Assembly: GCF_900104845.1 (NCBI RefSeq)
Contig: NZ_FNSR01000002.1
Span: forward strand, 806,001-870,000
Direction: 5' to 3'
DNA: 64,000 bases
Origin: Paraburkholderia caballeronis
Lineage (GTDB): Bacteria; Pseudomonadota; Gammaproteobacteria; Burkholderiales; Burkholderiaceae
The notes below the pieces were generated by a model, which was given only the letters and a program-made list of their open reading frames with translations, had not been told where the DNA came from and searched no databases. Position 1 is the stretch's first letter; the number at the start of each line of letters is the position of its first letter. This document shows, one piece after another, positions 52,662 through 61,904 of this stretch. Both the position numbers and the translations under genes were made by a program.

Positions 52662-53003
52662 ATGTCTATCGTGACCACCGCATCCGGCCTCAAGTACGAG
52701 GATCTGACCGAAGGCAGCGGCGACGAAGCACGCGCGGGACAAACCGTCAGCGTCCACTACACCGGCTGGCTGACGGACGGCCAGAAATTCGATTCGAGCA
52801 AGGACCGCAACGACCCGTTCGACTTCGTGCTCGGCGGCGGCATGGTCATCAAGGGCTGGGACGAGGGCGTGCAGGGGATGAAGGTCGGCGGCGTGCGCCG
52901 TCTGACGATCCCGCCGCAACTCGGTTACGGCGCGCGCGGCGCAGGCGGCGTGATTCCGCCGAATGCGACGCTCGTGTTCGAAGTCGAACTGCTCGACGTC
53001 TGA
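52662..53003 (+). CDS. FKBP-type peptidyl-prolyl cis-trans isomerase
   Basis: Single-domain FKBP of 113 residues without signal peptide, so cytoplasmic. The active-site pattern is clear: [35 protein letters not shown] and [21 protein letters not shown] read in parts. Nearly identical small FKBPs are widespread in Burkholderia and Neisseria. GAGG lies seven bases before the ATG and a TACAAT -10-like hexamer is at 52623-52628. The AraC gene follows by 28 bases on the same strand. Confidence 0.93.
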   Translation: MSIVTTASGLKYEDLTEGSGDEARAGQTVSVHYTGWLTDGQKFDSSKDRNDPFDFVLGGGMVIKGWDEGVQGMKVGGVRRLTIPPQLGYGARGAGGVIPPNATLVFEVELLDV

Positions 53004-53031
53004 GCGAACGCGCAGCAATTCGCGTGCCGCG

Positions 53032-53835
53032 ATGAACCCGCACCACCACGGCCCCGTCACCGCGCCCGGCGTCGAGCTGCGCCGCTACGGCGCGGACGAG
53101 GCCACCGACCTGCACGACTTCCACCAGGTCGTGCTCGGCCTCGACGGCGCGATGCAGATGGCCGTCGACGGTGTCGGCGCATGCATCGACTTCCGGTCGG
53201 CGTGGCTGGTGCCGGCGGGCGCGCGGCACGACTACGCGGGCATCGGCGAGAACCGGCAACTGGTGCTCGACCTGCCGGCCGCGTCGCTCGCGGTGCCGGC
53301 GCGGCTGTTCGACGAGGCGCGCGCGGTGCGGATCGATCCGTCGTTCACCGAACTGGTCCGGCAGATCGCGCGGCGCGCGGCCGTCGCCGCGAAGCCTCAC
53401 GGCGACGACGGCATGGGCGCGCGCCGGTTCCACTGGGACGCGTCCGCGCGGCTGTGCGCGGCGATGCTGTCGCAGACCGGCATCGAGCCGGGCGATGCGG
53501 CCCGCGCGGCGATGGGCCTCGACTTCGCGCGGATCGACCGCTGGCTGCGCGCGCATCTCGCGGAGCCGCTGCGGATCGCGGATCTCGCCGCGCATTGCGG
53601 CTTCGGGATGCGGCGCTTCCACGAGCTGTTCATCGAGGCGTTCGGCGAAACGCCGCATCGTTATCTGCAACGGCTGCGGCTCGACACCGCGATCACGCTG
53701 CTCGCGGACCCGCGCCATACGCTGACGGACGTCGCGCTCGAAGTCGGCTTCGGCGACCAGAGCGCGTTCACACATGCGTTCACGCGGCGCTTCGGCGTCG
53801 CGCCGGGGCAATGGCGCGCGCTGCCCGCGCATTGA
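53032..53835 (+). CDS. AraC family transcriptional regulator
   Basis: 267 residues. The N-terminal cupin-like sensing half (about 10-100) contains DLHDFHQVVLGLDGAM; the C-terminal double helix-turn-helix (about 168-265) has RIADLAAHCGFGMRRFHELF and TDVALEVGFGDQSAFTHAF read in parts, ending RRFGVAPGQWR. The ligand and targets are unknown. It is probably transcribed with the FKBP gene and ends at the bidirectional terminator. Confidence 0.9.
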   Translation: MNPHHHGPVTAPGVELRRYGADEATDLHDFHQVVLGLDGAMQMAVDGVGACIDFRSAWLVPAGARHDYAGIGENRQLVLDLPAASLAVPARLFDEARAVRIDPSFTELVRQIARRAAVAAKPHGDDGMGARRFHWDASARLCAAMLSQTGIEPGDAARAAMGLDFARIDRWLRAHLAEPLRIADLAAHCGFGMRRFHELFIEAFGETPHRYLQRLRLDTAITLLADPRHTLTDVALEVGFGDQSAFTHAFTRRFGVAPGQWRALPAH

Positions 53836-53886
53836 GCGGCGCGCGCGATGCGCCGCGGTCCGCATCGGCCGGCAAACCGTACACGT

Positions 53887-53913
53887 AAAAAAACCGCCTT
53901 TCGGCGGTTTTTC
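53887..53913. terminator. Bidirectional Rho-independent terminator
   Basis: Stem AAAAACCGCC (53889-53898) with GGCGGTTTTT (53903-53912) closes a TTTC loop. The A run upstream and T run downstream make it work on both strands, between the AraC gene and the converging metZ. Confidence 0.93.
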
Positions 53914-53956
53914 ATTGTCCGCCGACCGCGCGGAACGTGGATTCAGGTCGCGGCGA

Positions 53957-55153
53957 TCAAGCCGCCGCGTCGAGCCCGCGCGCGAGATCGGTGCGGATGT
54001 CCTGCGCGTTCTCCAACCCGACCGCGAGGCGGATCAGCCCTTCGGTGATGCCCGCCGCCGCGCGCGCTTCCGGCGTGATGCGGCCGTGCGTCGTCGTCGC
54101 CGGATGGGTGATCGTCGTGCGCGTGTCGCCGAGGTTGCCGGTGATCGAGCAGATCTTCGTGCTGTCGATCACGCGCCATGCGTTCTCGCGCTGCGCTTCC
54201 GGCGTGTCGCCCTTCAGCTCGAACGACACGATCGCGCCGCCCGCCTTCTGCTGACGCATCGCGAGCGCGTGCTGCGGATGCGACGCCAGCCCCGGATAAA
54301 ACACCCGCTTCACGGCCGGATGCGTTTCGAGCCAGCTCGCGACTTCGAGCGCGTTCGACGACTGCTTCTCGACGCGCAGCGACAGCGTCTCCATCCCCTT
54401 CAGCAGCACCCACGCGTTGAACGCGGACAGCGTCGGCCCCGCGCTGCGCACGAACGGGAACACCTTTTCCATGATGAATTTGCGCGAGCCCACCAGCGCG
54501 CCGCCGAGCACGCGGCCCTGGCCGTCGAGAAACTTGGTCGCCGAGTGCATCACGACGTCCGCGCCGAGCTTCAGCGGCTGCTGCAACGCCGGGCTGCAGA
54601 AACAGTTGTCGACGACGAACAGCGCGTTCGCGGCCTTCGCTATCTTGCCGATCGCCTCGATGTCCGCGACCTCGGTCAGCGGGTTCGACGGCGTTTCGAG
54701 GAAGAACATCTTCGTCTCGGGCCGCACCGCGTTTTTCCATGCGTCGAGGTCGGTCGGATCGACGAACGTCGTCGCGATGCCGAACTTGCTGAAGATCTGC
54801 GAGAACATGCCGAGCGTCGAGCCGAACAGGCTCTGCGAACTGACGATGTGGTCGCCGGCCTGCAAGGCCGACATCACGACCGACATGATCGCGGCCATCC
54901 CCGAGGCGGTCGCCATGCACGCCTCGCCGCCTTCCAGCGCCGCGAGCCGGTCCTGGAACATCGTGACGGTCGGGTTCGTGAAACGCGAGTACGTGTATGA
55001 GTCCTCGGAATTCTTGAAGCGTTCCGCGGCTTCGGCCGCGTTCGCGAAGCAGAAGCTCGACGTGAGGAACAGCGCCTCCGAATGCTCGTTGAAGTTGCTG
55101 CGCAGCGACCCCGAGCGCACGGCAAGGGTGTCGAAATTGAAGGTATCGTCCAT
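53957..55153 (-). CDS. metZ: O-succinylhomoserine sulfhydrylase
   Basis: PLP enzyme that makes homocysteine directly from O-succinylhomoserine and sulfide in methionine synthesis. 398 residues of the Cys/Met metabolism family: YSRFTNPTVTMFQ near residue 55, ASGMAAIMSV near 85, FLETPSNPL near 150, and the PLP lysine in SATKFLDGQGRVLGG near 205. The length and the YTYSRFTNPT segment fit MetZ rather than MetB or MetC. It lies behind its own leader with a SAM-II-like element and a terminator, so it is likely repressed when S-adenosylmethionine is plentiful (inference). Confidence 0.94.
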   Translation of the reverse strand: MDDTFNFDTLAVRSGSLRSNFNEHSEALFLTSSFCFANAAEAAERFKNSEDSYTYSRFTNPTVTMFQDRLAALEGGEACMATASGMAAIMSVVMSALQAGDHIVSSQSLFGSTLGMFSQIFSKFGIATTFVDPTDLDAWKNAVRPETKMFFLETPSNPLTEVADIEAIGKIAKAANALFVVDNCFCSPALQQPLKLGADVVMHSATKFLDGQGRVLGGALVGSRKFIMEKVFPFVRSAGPTLSAFNAWVLLKGMETLSLRVEKQSSNALEVASWLETHPAVKRVFYPGLASHPQHALAMRQQKAGGAIVSFELKGDTPEAQRENAWRVIDSTKICSITGNLGDTRTTITHPATTTHGRITPEARAAAGITEGLIRLAVGLENAQDIRTDLARGLDAAA

Positions 55154-55197
55154 GTTCGTTGTAGTTCCGTGGCAGGCCGGCGAGGCGGGAAGGCAAC

Positions 55198-55233
55198 AAA
55201 AAAGCCCGCTTTGCGTCGGCAGAAGCGGGCTTT
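55198..55233 (-). terminator. Intrinsic terminator inside the metZ leader
   Basis: Arms 55201-55211 and 55223-55233 pair over 11 bases, and the minus strand continues into six U residues (A run 55198-55203). It lies 45 bases upstream of the metZ ATG and downstream of the riboswitch candidate, so it could act as the expression platform or end the purF transcript. Confidence 0.85.
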
Positions 55234-55294
55234 GGTGGATTCGGGTTACCGGTCAGCGGTGAGCGTCGGGCGTCGTTTGCTGCACTTCGGCGCC

Positions 55295-55353
55295 GGTCGC
55301 TTTAGCTGTTTTGGGTTGCCCCGCGTCCGCAAGCTGAGATCAAATCGACGCAA
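55295..55353 (-). promoter_or_regulatory. SAM-II-like riboswitch candidate in the metZ leader
   Basis: Read on the minus strand: P1 stem GCGTC (55351-55347) with GACGC (55327-55323); its 19-base loop starts GATTTGA and ends GCTTGCG; then a small hairpin GGGGCAACCC with a GCAA tetraloop (55322-55313); then AAAACAGCTAAAGCG (55312-55298). GAUUUG, CUUGC and GCUAAA in this order are the conserved elements of the SAM-II (SAM_alpha) family. AGCU in the loop can pair with AGCU downstream as a short pseudoknot. The hairpin insert is unlike the minimal form. Confidence 0.65.
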
Positions 55354-55359
55354 GCCCGT

Positions 55360-55365
55360 ATCCTA
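55360..55365 (-). promoter_or_regulatory. -10-like element of metZ
   Basis: TAGGAT on the minus strand, placed so that transcription would begin at the 5' edge of the riboswitch P1 stem. No -35 match at usual spacing. Confidence 0.45.
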
Positions 55366-55433
55366 TCACGGGATCGCGGCCCGCACGCGCGGCCGCCGCA
55401 ATCCTCGTTCGTCGACGCGGGCTCGCGCCGCGC

Positions 55434-56978
55434 TTACTCGACCGACAGTTGCAGGTGCAGTTGCGAACGCGCGCCGCCGTCCATCGCGTCGCTGGCCGCG
55501 TCGCGGTCCGACTGCGCGGACGGCGCGAGCCGCGCGGTTTCGACACGGTCGAGATACGCGGTCGTCACGTCGCCGGTGATGTAGTCGCCGTCGAAGCACG
55601 ACGCCTCGAAGCCCTTCAGCGCCGGGTTGATGTCGCGAATCGCCTGCTTCAGGTCGCGGACGTCCTGATACACGAGGTGATCCGCGCCGATGATGCGCGC
55701 CACTTCCTCGTCGGTGCGGCCGTGCGCGACCAGCTCGCCGCGCGTCGGCATGTCGATGCCGTACACGTTCGGATACTTCACCGGCGGCGCGGCCGACGCG
55801 AAGATCACCTTGCTCGCGCCCGCGTCGCGCGCCATCTGCACGATTTCCTGCGAGGTGGTGCCGCGCACGATCGAATCGTCGATGATGAGCACGTTCTTGC
55901 CCTTGAACTCGATGCCCATCGCGTTCAGCTTCTGGCGCACCGACTTCTTGCGCATGGCCTGGCCCGGCATGATGAACGTGCGGCCGACGTAGCGGTTCTT
56001 GAAGAAGCCTTCGCGATACTCGACGCCGAGTTTCGCGGCGACCTGCATCGCGGCCGGGCGCGACGAATCGGGAATCGGCATCACGACGTCGATCTTCACG
56101 TCCGGCAGCACGCGGCGGATCTTCTCCGCGAGATAGTCGCCCATCCGCAGGCGCGCGTTGTAGACCGGCACGCCGTCGAGCACCGAGTCCGGACGCGCAA
56201 GGTACACGAGTTCGAAGATGCACGGGTTGAGGCTCGGTTTCTCCGCGCATTGCTGCGCGTGGAGGTTGCCTTCGAAGTCGACGAATACCGCCTCGCCCGG
56301 CTCGACGTCGCGGACGAACTCGAAGCCGATGCCTTCGAGCGCGACCGACTCCGACGCGACCATCCATTCGGTGCCTTCCGGCGTTTCGAGCTTGCCGATG
56401 CACAGCGGACGGATGCCGAACGGATCGCGGAACGCAAGCAGCCCGTAACCGGCGATCAGCGACACGATCGCATACGAGCCGCGCACGCGGCGATGCACGC
56501 CGGACACCGCCTTGAAGAGCGCCGCCGGATCCAGTTGCAGGCCGGAACTCGCAAGCTGCACTTCGTGCGCAAGCACGTTGAGCAGCACTTCGGTGTCGGA
56601 GTTGGTGTTGATGTGCCGGCGATCGACGCGGAACATCTCTTCCTTCAGCTGCGGCCAGTTGGTCAGGTTGCCGTTGTGCGCGAGGATGATGCCGAACGGC
56701 GCGTTCACGTAGAACGGCTGGGCCTCCTCTTCGCTCGACGCGGAACCGGCCGTCGGGTAGCGCACCTGGCCGATGCCGCTGGTGCCGGGCAAGCTGCGCA
56801 TGTTGCGCGTGCGGAACACGTCGCGCACCATGCCGTTCGCCTTGTGCATGTGGAAAGTGCTGCCGTCCGCGGTGGCGATGCCGGCCGCGTCCTGACCGCG
56901 ATGCTGCAGCAGCAGCAGGCTGTCATAGATGAGCTGGTTGACGGGAGAGCGGGAAACTACGCCTACGATGCCGCACAT
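55434..56978 (-). CDS. purF: Amidophosphoribosyltransferase
   Basis: Transfers glutamine amide nitrogen to PRPP, the first committed step of purine synthesis. 514 residues starting MCGIVGVVS, so Cys2 becomes the N-terminal nucleophile of the glutaminase domain (1 to about 240). The PRTase domain has the PRPP loop VLIIDDSIVRGTTS near residue 370. AAGGAC six bases before the ATG fixes the start at 56978; 20 extra open codons upstream would hide the catalytic Cys. It is downstream of cvpA, the usual partner. Confidence 0.97.
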   Translation of the reverse strand: MCGIVGVVSRSPVNQLIYDSLLLLQHRGQDAAGIATADGSTFHMHKANGMVRDVFRTRNMRSLPGTSGIGQVRYPTAGSASSEEEAQPFYVNAPFGIILAHNGNLTNWPQLKEEMFRVDRRHINTNSDTEVLLNVLAHEVQLASSGLQLDPAALFKAVSGVHRRVRGSYAIVSLIAGYGLLAFRDPFGIRPLCIGKLETPEGTEWMVASESVALEGIGFEFVRDVEPGEAVFVDFEGNLHAQQCAEKPSLNPCIFELVYLARPDSVLDGVPVYNARLRMGDYLAEKIRRVLPDVKIDVVMPIPDSSRPAAMQVAAKLGVEYREGFFKNRYVGRTFIMPGQAMRKKSVRQKLNAMGIEFKGKNVLIIDDSIVRGTTSQEIVQMARDAGASKVIFASAAPPVKYPNVYGIDMPTRGELVAHGRTDEEVARIIGADHLVYQDVRDLKQAIRDINPALKGFEASCFDGDYITGDVTTAYLDRVETARLAPSAQSDRDAASDAMDGGARSQLHLQLSVE

Positions 56979-57078
56979 GGCAGGTCCTTCAAGAAAGCGA
57001 AATCGATTGCGGCGGCCGGGCGGGATCCGGCTACGCACCGCGGGGCTGCGGGTCCGTCACGGCGCCGCATACCGCACG

Positions 57079-57573
57079 TCATACGTGCACGTATGCGGCC
57101 AGCGGGTCGGGCAGCAGCGGCTTCAGTTCGCGCACGCCCTGCTCGGCATACGGCCGCAGCAGCGCATCGCGCCAGAAATTCTGCTGGGGCAGTTCGGTCA
57201 AGCCGCCGAGGACGACCAGAACCAGCACCAGCACGACACCTCGCACGAGGCCGAACATCATGCCGAGCGACCGGTCCACGCCGGACAGTCCGCTCGCCGT
57301 CACGAGCCGGGTCAACAGCGCGTTCGCGACGCTCGCCACCAGCACCACGCCGATCACGATCAGCGCGAACGCGAGCAGCCACTGGGTCAGCCCGCCGCCC
57401 GGCCAGTTCGCCGGAATCCACGGCACCACGTGATCGACGAAACGGCACGCGACGATGAACGCGGCGATCCAGCCGATCAGCCCGAATATCTCGCCGACGA
57501 ACCCGCGCCATGCTCCGCGCAGCGCCGACAGGCCGATCACCGCCAATACAGCGTAGTCGAATGCGGTGAACAT
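57079..57573 (-). CDS. cvpA: CvpA family membrane protein
   Basis: 164-residue inner-membrane protein with four hydrophobic helices (about 5-25, 30-50, 65-90 and 105-125). The conserved opening MFTAFDYAVLAVIGLSALRG and SGLSGVDRSLGMMFGLVRG near residue 95 are the family markers. In Escherichia coli it is needed for colicin V production and envelope stress tolerance; its exact role is unclear. It lies seven bases after the SPOR gene and 100 bases before purF. Confidence 0.93.
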   Translation of the reverse strand: MFTAFDYAVLAVIGLSALRGAWRGFVGEIFGLIGWIAAFIVACRFVDHVVPWIPANWPGGGLTQWLLAFALIVIGVVLVASVANALLTRLVTASGLSGVDRSLGMMFGLVRGVVLVLVLVVLGGLTELPQQNFWRDALLRPYAEQGVRELKPLLPDPLAAYVHV

Positions 57574-57580
57574 CGGCAGG

Positions 57581-58507
57581 TTATTCCGCGCCGCCGCCGT
57601 TCGAACCCGACCCGAGGCCGGCCGCCCGCACCTTCGCGATCGCCGCCGACGCCGCCGCGCGGTCCGCGAACGGCCCTGCGCGCAACAGCGTGCGCGTCGT
57701 GCCGTCCGGCTGTTTGCGGTGCTCGGTATATACGGGTACGCCTGCCGCTTTCAACTTCGTCGCCCAGCTGCGCGCGCTCGCGTCGTCCGGGAACGAGCCG
57801 AGTTGCAGCGCGTAACGCGCACCCGGCGGCGCAGACGGCGTGCCCGCGTCGTCGGATGACGACGAATTCGGCTCGACGTCGGTATCGGACGGCGCGGCCT
57901 GGCGCTGCGCGGTCGTCGCGGCCGGCGCGCGCTGTGCCGGCTTGGCGGCGGGCGGCGTGTTGTCCGCGCGCGTCTGGGCTGGCGGTTTGGCGGGTGCGGA
58001 TTGTTTTGCGGGTGCGGCAGGCGGCGTGGCCTGCGCGGTTTGCGTCGATGACGGGGCGGATTTCTGCGCGGCGGCGGGTGCCGGCGCATTGCCGGCCGTC
58101 GAGAGGCCCGACGCGCCGAGCGCGGCTTCGGCCGCCGGCGGATTGTCCGGCGCGACGCCCGCCTGGGTGTCCTCGGCATCGTCGTCGGCCGGCGCCTTCG
58201 GCGCGGGGCGGCTCGGAATGTCGATCGCGATGTCGTCGGTGACGGGTTTCGGATGCGAATCGAGGATCATCGGCAGCACGATGACCGCCGCGATCACCAG
58301 CGCGATCGCGCCGACGAGGCGGCGACGCGCGCGCTGCTTTTCCGGCAGCGTCGGGTCGAGCAGCATCGCCTCGGCATCGCTCGACCGGTCCGGACGGCGG
58401 CTGCGCCGCTCGACGCGCGCGCCCTGGTTGCTCCGGCGGCTCGCGCCAGCGTTGGAGCCACGCCGCGCGGGCGCTTCGTCTTTCTTGCCGAACGAAAAAA
58501 TTCCCAT
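57581..58507 (-). CDS. SPOR domain protein, DedD-like
   Basis: 308 residues. A basic cytoplasmic N-terminus is followed by one membrane helix (about 62-82, RRLVGAIALVIAAVIVLPMI), a long Ala/Pro/Gln-rich periplasmic linker (about 90-225) and a C-terminal SPOR domain (about 228-300, YALQLGSFPDDASARSW). SPOR domains bind denuded septal peptidoglycan, so it should act at the division site. Position between folC and cvpA is that of dedD. It starts at 58507 with a 97-base gap after folC. Confidence 0.9.
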   Translation of the reverse strand: MGIFSFGKKDEAPARRGSNAGASRRSNQGARVERRSRRPDRSSDAEAMLLDPTLPEKQRARRRLVGAIALVIAAVIVLPMILDSHPKPVTDDIAIDIPSRPAPKAPADDDAEDTQAGVAPDNPPAAEAALGASGLSTAGNAPAPAAAQKSAPSSTQTAQATPPAAPAKQSAPAKPPAQTRADNTPPAAKPAQRAPAATTAQRQAAPSDTDVEPNSSSSDDAGTPSAPPGARYALQLGSFPDDASARSWATKLKAAGVPVYTEHRKQPDGTTRTLLRAGPFADRAAASAAIAKVRAAGLGSGSNGGGAE

Positions 58508-58604
58508 GTGTGGCTGCTTTTTGCTCCGCTTCTATTCCGCTTCTGCGCCGCTGCGTTTACGTCGCCGTTGCGTCACGACTTGCGAGAGACGGGCCGCGAT
58601 TGCG

Positions 58605-59915
58605 TCAGTGCTGCTGCGATTTACGCCAGGCCATCACGCCCGCGACCGTAAGGAAACTGCCGAAAACCACGATTCTATCATTTTCGGTTGCGTGTTTTAG
58701 CGCATGTTGGAACGCGAGCGCAGGCGCTTCGTAGCGCGTAACGCTGCTGTCCGGCCCGTCCGCCACGCCCGCGTCGCGCAGCGCCGCCTCAAGCTGCTCT
58801 GCGCTCGCGCCGCGCGGTCCCGGCAGCGTCGTCACGCACCAGTGATCGATCTCGCCCTTCAACTGGCCGATCACGCCCGCGATGTCCTTGTCCCGCATCG
58901 AGCCGAACACCGCGTAGGTGTACGGAAAATAGCCCATGCTGCCGAGATTCTGCCCGAGCACCGCCGCCGCATGCGGATTGTGGCCGACGTCGAGCACGAC
59001 CGACGGCTTGCCCGGCAGCACCTGGAAGCGTCCCGGCAGCTCGACGTTCGCGAGGCCGAGGCGGATGTCCTGCGCGGACACCGGCAGCCGGTCGCGCATC
59101 GCTTCGAGGCCCGCGAGCGCGGCCGACGTGTTGATCAACTGGTTCGCGCCGCGCAGCGCCGGGTACGCGAGCGCCGAGCGCCGCATCGTGCGGCCGACGT
59201 AGCTCCACTGCTGGCGCTCGCTGCCCGCCTGCCCTTCGTAGCGGAAATCGCGGCCGAACAGCCACAGATCGGCGTCGACCTCGTCCGCGTAGTCGATCAG
59301 CGTGTGCGGCGCCATCGGATCGGCGCAGATCGCCGGCTTGCCCGCGCGGAAAACGCCGGCCTTCTCCAGCGCGATCTTCTCGCGCGTGTCGCCGAGATAT
59401 TCGGTGTGGTCGATGTCGATGCTCGTGATGATCGCGCAGTCGGTGTCGAGCACGTTCACCGCGTCGAGCCGGCCGCCGAGGCCCACTTCGAAGATCGCCG
59501 CATCGAGTCCGCGCGACGCGAACAGATGCATGATCGCGAGCGTCGTGAATTCGAAGTACGTGAGCGACACCGGCTGCGCGAGCGACAGCCGCGCGGCCTC
59601 GACCGCCTCGAAATGCGGCAGCAGATCGTCGTCGGACGCCTGCTCGCCGTCGATTCGCGCGCGCTCGTTGAACGACAGCAGATGCGGCGACGTATGGCAG
59701 CCGACCCGGTAGCCGGCTTTCAGCAGGATCGCTTCGAGGATCGCGCAGGTCGAGCCCTTCCCGTTCGTGCCGCCGACCGTGAAGATCGGGCAGTCGAAGC
59801 GCAGCTGCAGCGCGTCCTTCACCTGGCGGATCCGGTGGAGCCCCATGTCGATGCCGACCGGATGCGCGGATTCGAGATGCGTGAGCCACGCGTCGAGGCT
59901 GGGAAAGGTACTCAT
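58605..59915 (-). CDS. folC: Bifunctional dihydrofolate / folylpolyglutamate synthase
   Basis: Adds glutamate to dihydropteroate and to folates. 436 residues. The P-loop FTVGGTNGKGSTCAILE near residue 46, the family motif YFEFTTLAIMHLF near 120, the Mg site in IDIDHTEYLGDT near 170 and VLDVGHNPHAA near 310 are intact. The partner step at the other end of the pathway, folE2, is also in this window. Lies between accD and the SPOR gene, the conserved order in proteobacteria. Confidence 0.96.
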   Translation of the reverse strand: MSTFPSLDAWLTHLESAHPVGIDMGLHRIRQVKDALQLRFDCPIFTVGGTNGKGSTCAILEAILLKAGYRVGCHTSPHLLSFNERARIDGEQASDDDLLPHFEAVEAARLSLAQPVSLTYFEFTTLAIMHLFASRGLDAAIFEVGLGGRLDAVNVLDTDCAIITSIDIDHTEYLGDTREKIALEKAGVFRAGKPAICADPMAPHTLIDYADEVDADLWLFGRDFRYEGQAGSERQQWSYVGRTMRRSALAYPALRGANQLINTSAALAGLEAMRDRLPVSAQDIRLGLANVELPGRFQVLPGKPSVVLDVGHNPHAAAVLGQNLGSMGYFPYTYAVFGSMRDKDIAGVIGQLKGEIDHWCVTTLPGPRGASAEQLEAALRDAGVADGPDSSVTRYEAPALAFQHALKHATENDRIVVFGSFLTVAGVMAWRKSQQH

Positions 59916-60089
59916 CGAACGATTCGGGTTGGGCGGAAGAAAGCGGGCATTGCCGTCGGCGGAGTCGCGGAGCCAGGCTCCGCGAAAACCCGGATTATCC
60001 CGGAAATGACAACGCGCCGCTTGCTTTCGCTCGCGGCGCGCGAAGGACGGGGCCGCGCGCGACGCGCGGCGCCCGGCACGGCTCGGGTG

Positions 60090-60962
60090 TCAGGCCACCG
60101 CGTCGGCGGGCTGGCGCGACAGCAGCGCGATCAGTTGCGCGATCTCCTCGCGCAGCTTGCGGCGGTCGACGATCATGTCGATCGCGCCCTTCTGCATCAG
60201 GAATTCCGCGCGCTGGAAACCTTCCGGCAGCTTCTCGCGCACCGTCTGCTCGATCACGCGCGGGCCGGCGAAGCCGATCAGCGCCTTCGGTTCGGCGATC
60301 ACGACGTCGCCGAGGAACGCGAAACTCGCGGACACGCCACCCATCGTCGGATCGGTCAGCACCGAGATGAACGGCAGCTTCGCTTCGGCGAGCTTCGTCA
60401 GCATCGCGGTGGTCTTGGCCATCTGCATCAGCGACAGCAGGCTCTCCTGCATCCGCGCGCCGCCCGATGCGGTGAAGCAGATGAACGGCACCTGCTGCTC
60501 GATCGCGTTCTGCACGCCGCGCACGAAACGCTCGCCGACCACCGAACCCATCGAGCCGCCCATGAACGAGAACTCGAAACACGCGACCACGACCGGCAGC
60601 GTATGGATCGCGCCGCCCATCACGACCATCGCGTCGGTTTCGCCGGTCTCTTCCATCGCCTCTTTCAGGCGCTCCGGGTACTTGCGGCTGTCCTTGAACT
60701 TCAGCGCGTCGACCGGGATGATTTCCTGGCCGATCTCATAGCGGCCTTCCGGGTCGAGCAGCGCGTCGAGCCGCTCGCGCGAGCCGATCCGCATGTGGTG
60801 GTCGCATTTCGGGCAGACGTGCTGGTTCGCCTCGACGTCGTTGCGATACAACACCGCCTCGCAGTTCGGGCACTTGATCCACAGCCCTTCCGGAATGCCC
60901 TTGCGGCTCTTCGGATCGGTTTGCTTGATTTTTGGCGGCAGCAGTTTGTCGAGCCAGCTCAT
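60090..60962 (-). CDS. accD: Acetyl-CoA carboxylase carboxyltransferase subunit beta
   Basis: With AccA forms the carboxyltransferase that makes malonyl-CoA. 290 residues with the N-terminal zinc ribbon CPNC-x16-CPKC near residues 32-55 and the carboxyltransferase core with [19 protein letters not shown] near 160 and [17 protein letters not shown] near 190. I chose ATG 60962 ([12 protein letters not shown]), preceded by AAGGAAAC; an in-frame ATG five codons earlier would use that sequence as codons. It is 77 bases after trpA. Confidence 0.97.
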   Translation of the reverse strand: MSWLDKLLPPKIKQTDPKSRKGIPEGLWIKCPNCEAVLYRNDVEANQHVCPKCDHHMRIGSRERLDALLDPEGRYEIGQEIIPVDALKFKDSRKYPERLKEAMEETGETDAMVVMGGAIHTLPVVVACFEFSFMGGSMGSVVGERFVRGVQNAIEQQVPFICFTASGGARMQESLLSLMQMAKTTAMLTKLAEAKLPFISVLTDPTMGGVSASFAFLGDVVIAEPKALIGFAGPRVIEQTVREKLPEGFQRAEFLMQKGAIDMIVDRRKLREEIAQLIALLSRQPADAVA

Positions 60963-61039
60963 TGACGTTTCCTTCATTGACCTTCGTGATGCGCGGCGCG
61001 GCGGGTCCGACCCCGGCCGCGCATGGCGAAAAGCGGATT

Positions 61040-61855
61040 TTACCGCGTACCGGCCGCTACGCCGTCGATCGCGCGTCGAATGTCCGCGATGAACTGCGTG
61101 AGCGTCGCGACCGCCGCGTCCGGCGCGGTCTGTTGCAGCAACTGCACGATCCGGCTGCCGATCACGACCGCATCGGCCACTTCGGCGACCGCGGCGGCCG
61201 TCTGCGCGTCGCGGATGCCGAATCCGACCCCGACCGGCAGCGGCACGTGCGCCTTGATGGCCGGGATTTTACCCGCGATGCTGGAAACGTCCAGATTTCC
61301 GGCGCCGGTCACGCCCTTCAGCGACACGTAGTACACATAGCCGCTCGCCGCGCGGCCGACTTCCGCGATCCGCCCGTCGGTGGAGGTCGGCGCGAGCAGG
61401 AAGATCGGATCAATGCCGGCCTCGCGCATCTTCGCGGCGAAACCCACCGATTCCTCGGGCGGGTAATCGACGATCAGCACGCCGTCGACGCCGGCGTCCT
61501 TCGCGGCCGCCGCGAACGCGTCGGCGCCCATCCGCTCGATCGGGTTCGCGTAACCCATCAGCACGACCGGCGTGCGGTCGTCCGTTGCGCGGAAACGCTT
61601 CACGTCCGCGAGCACGTGCCGCAGCGACACGCCCTTCGCGAGCGCGCGCTCGGACGACTGCTGGATCACCGGGCCGTCGGCCATCGGGTCGGAGAACGGC
61701 ACGCCGAGTTCGATCACGTCCGCGCCGCCGGCGGCGAGCGCGTGCATGAATTCGACGGTGCGCGCCGGATCGGGGTCGCCGGCGGTGATGAACGGGATCA
61801 GGCCTTTCCTGCGCTGGGCAGCCAGCGCGTCGAACGTGTTCTTGATACGGGACAT
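61040..61855 (-). CDS. trpA: Tryptophan synthase alpha subunit
   Basis: Cleaves indole-3-glycerol phosphate to indole, which tunnels to TrpB. 271 residues, TIM barrel with [10 protein letters not shown] near residue 20, the catalytic Glu in [15 protein letters not shown] near 50, Asp in [10 protein letters not shown] near 125 and GVGFGIRD near 210. GAGG eight bases before ATG 61855 supports this start over an ATG eight codons upstream. Separated from trpB by the DNA methyltransferase gene, an unusual insertion into an otherwise paired trpBA. Confidence 0.97.
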   Translation of the reverse strand: MSRIKNTFDALAAQRRKGLIPFITAGDPDPARTVEFMHALAAGGADVIELGVPFSDPMADGPVIQQSSERALAKGVSLRHVLADVKRFRATDDRTPVVLMGYANPIERMGADAFAAAAKDAGVDGVLIVDYPPEESVGFAAKMREAGIDPIFLLAPTSTDGRIAEVGRAASGYVYYVSLKGVTGAGNLDVSSIAGKIPAIKAHVPLPVGVGFGIRDAQTAAAVAEVADAVVIGSRIVQLLQQTAPDAAVATLTQFIADIRRAIDGVAAGTR

Positions 61856-61904
61856 CGTTAAGTCCTCTGTTAAATGCATTGCGCGACAACCGCGCGGCGG
61901 CGGC

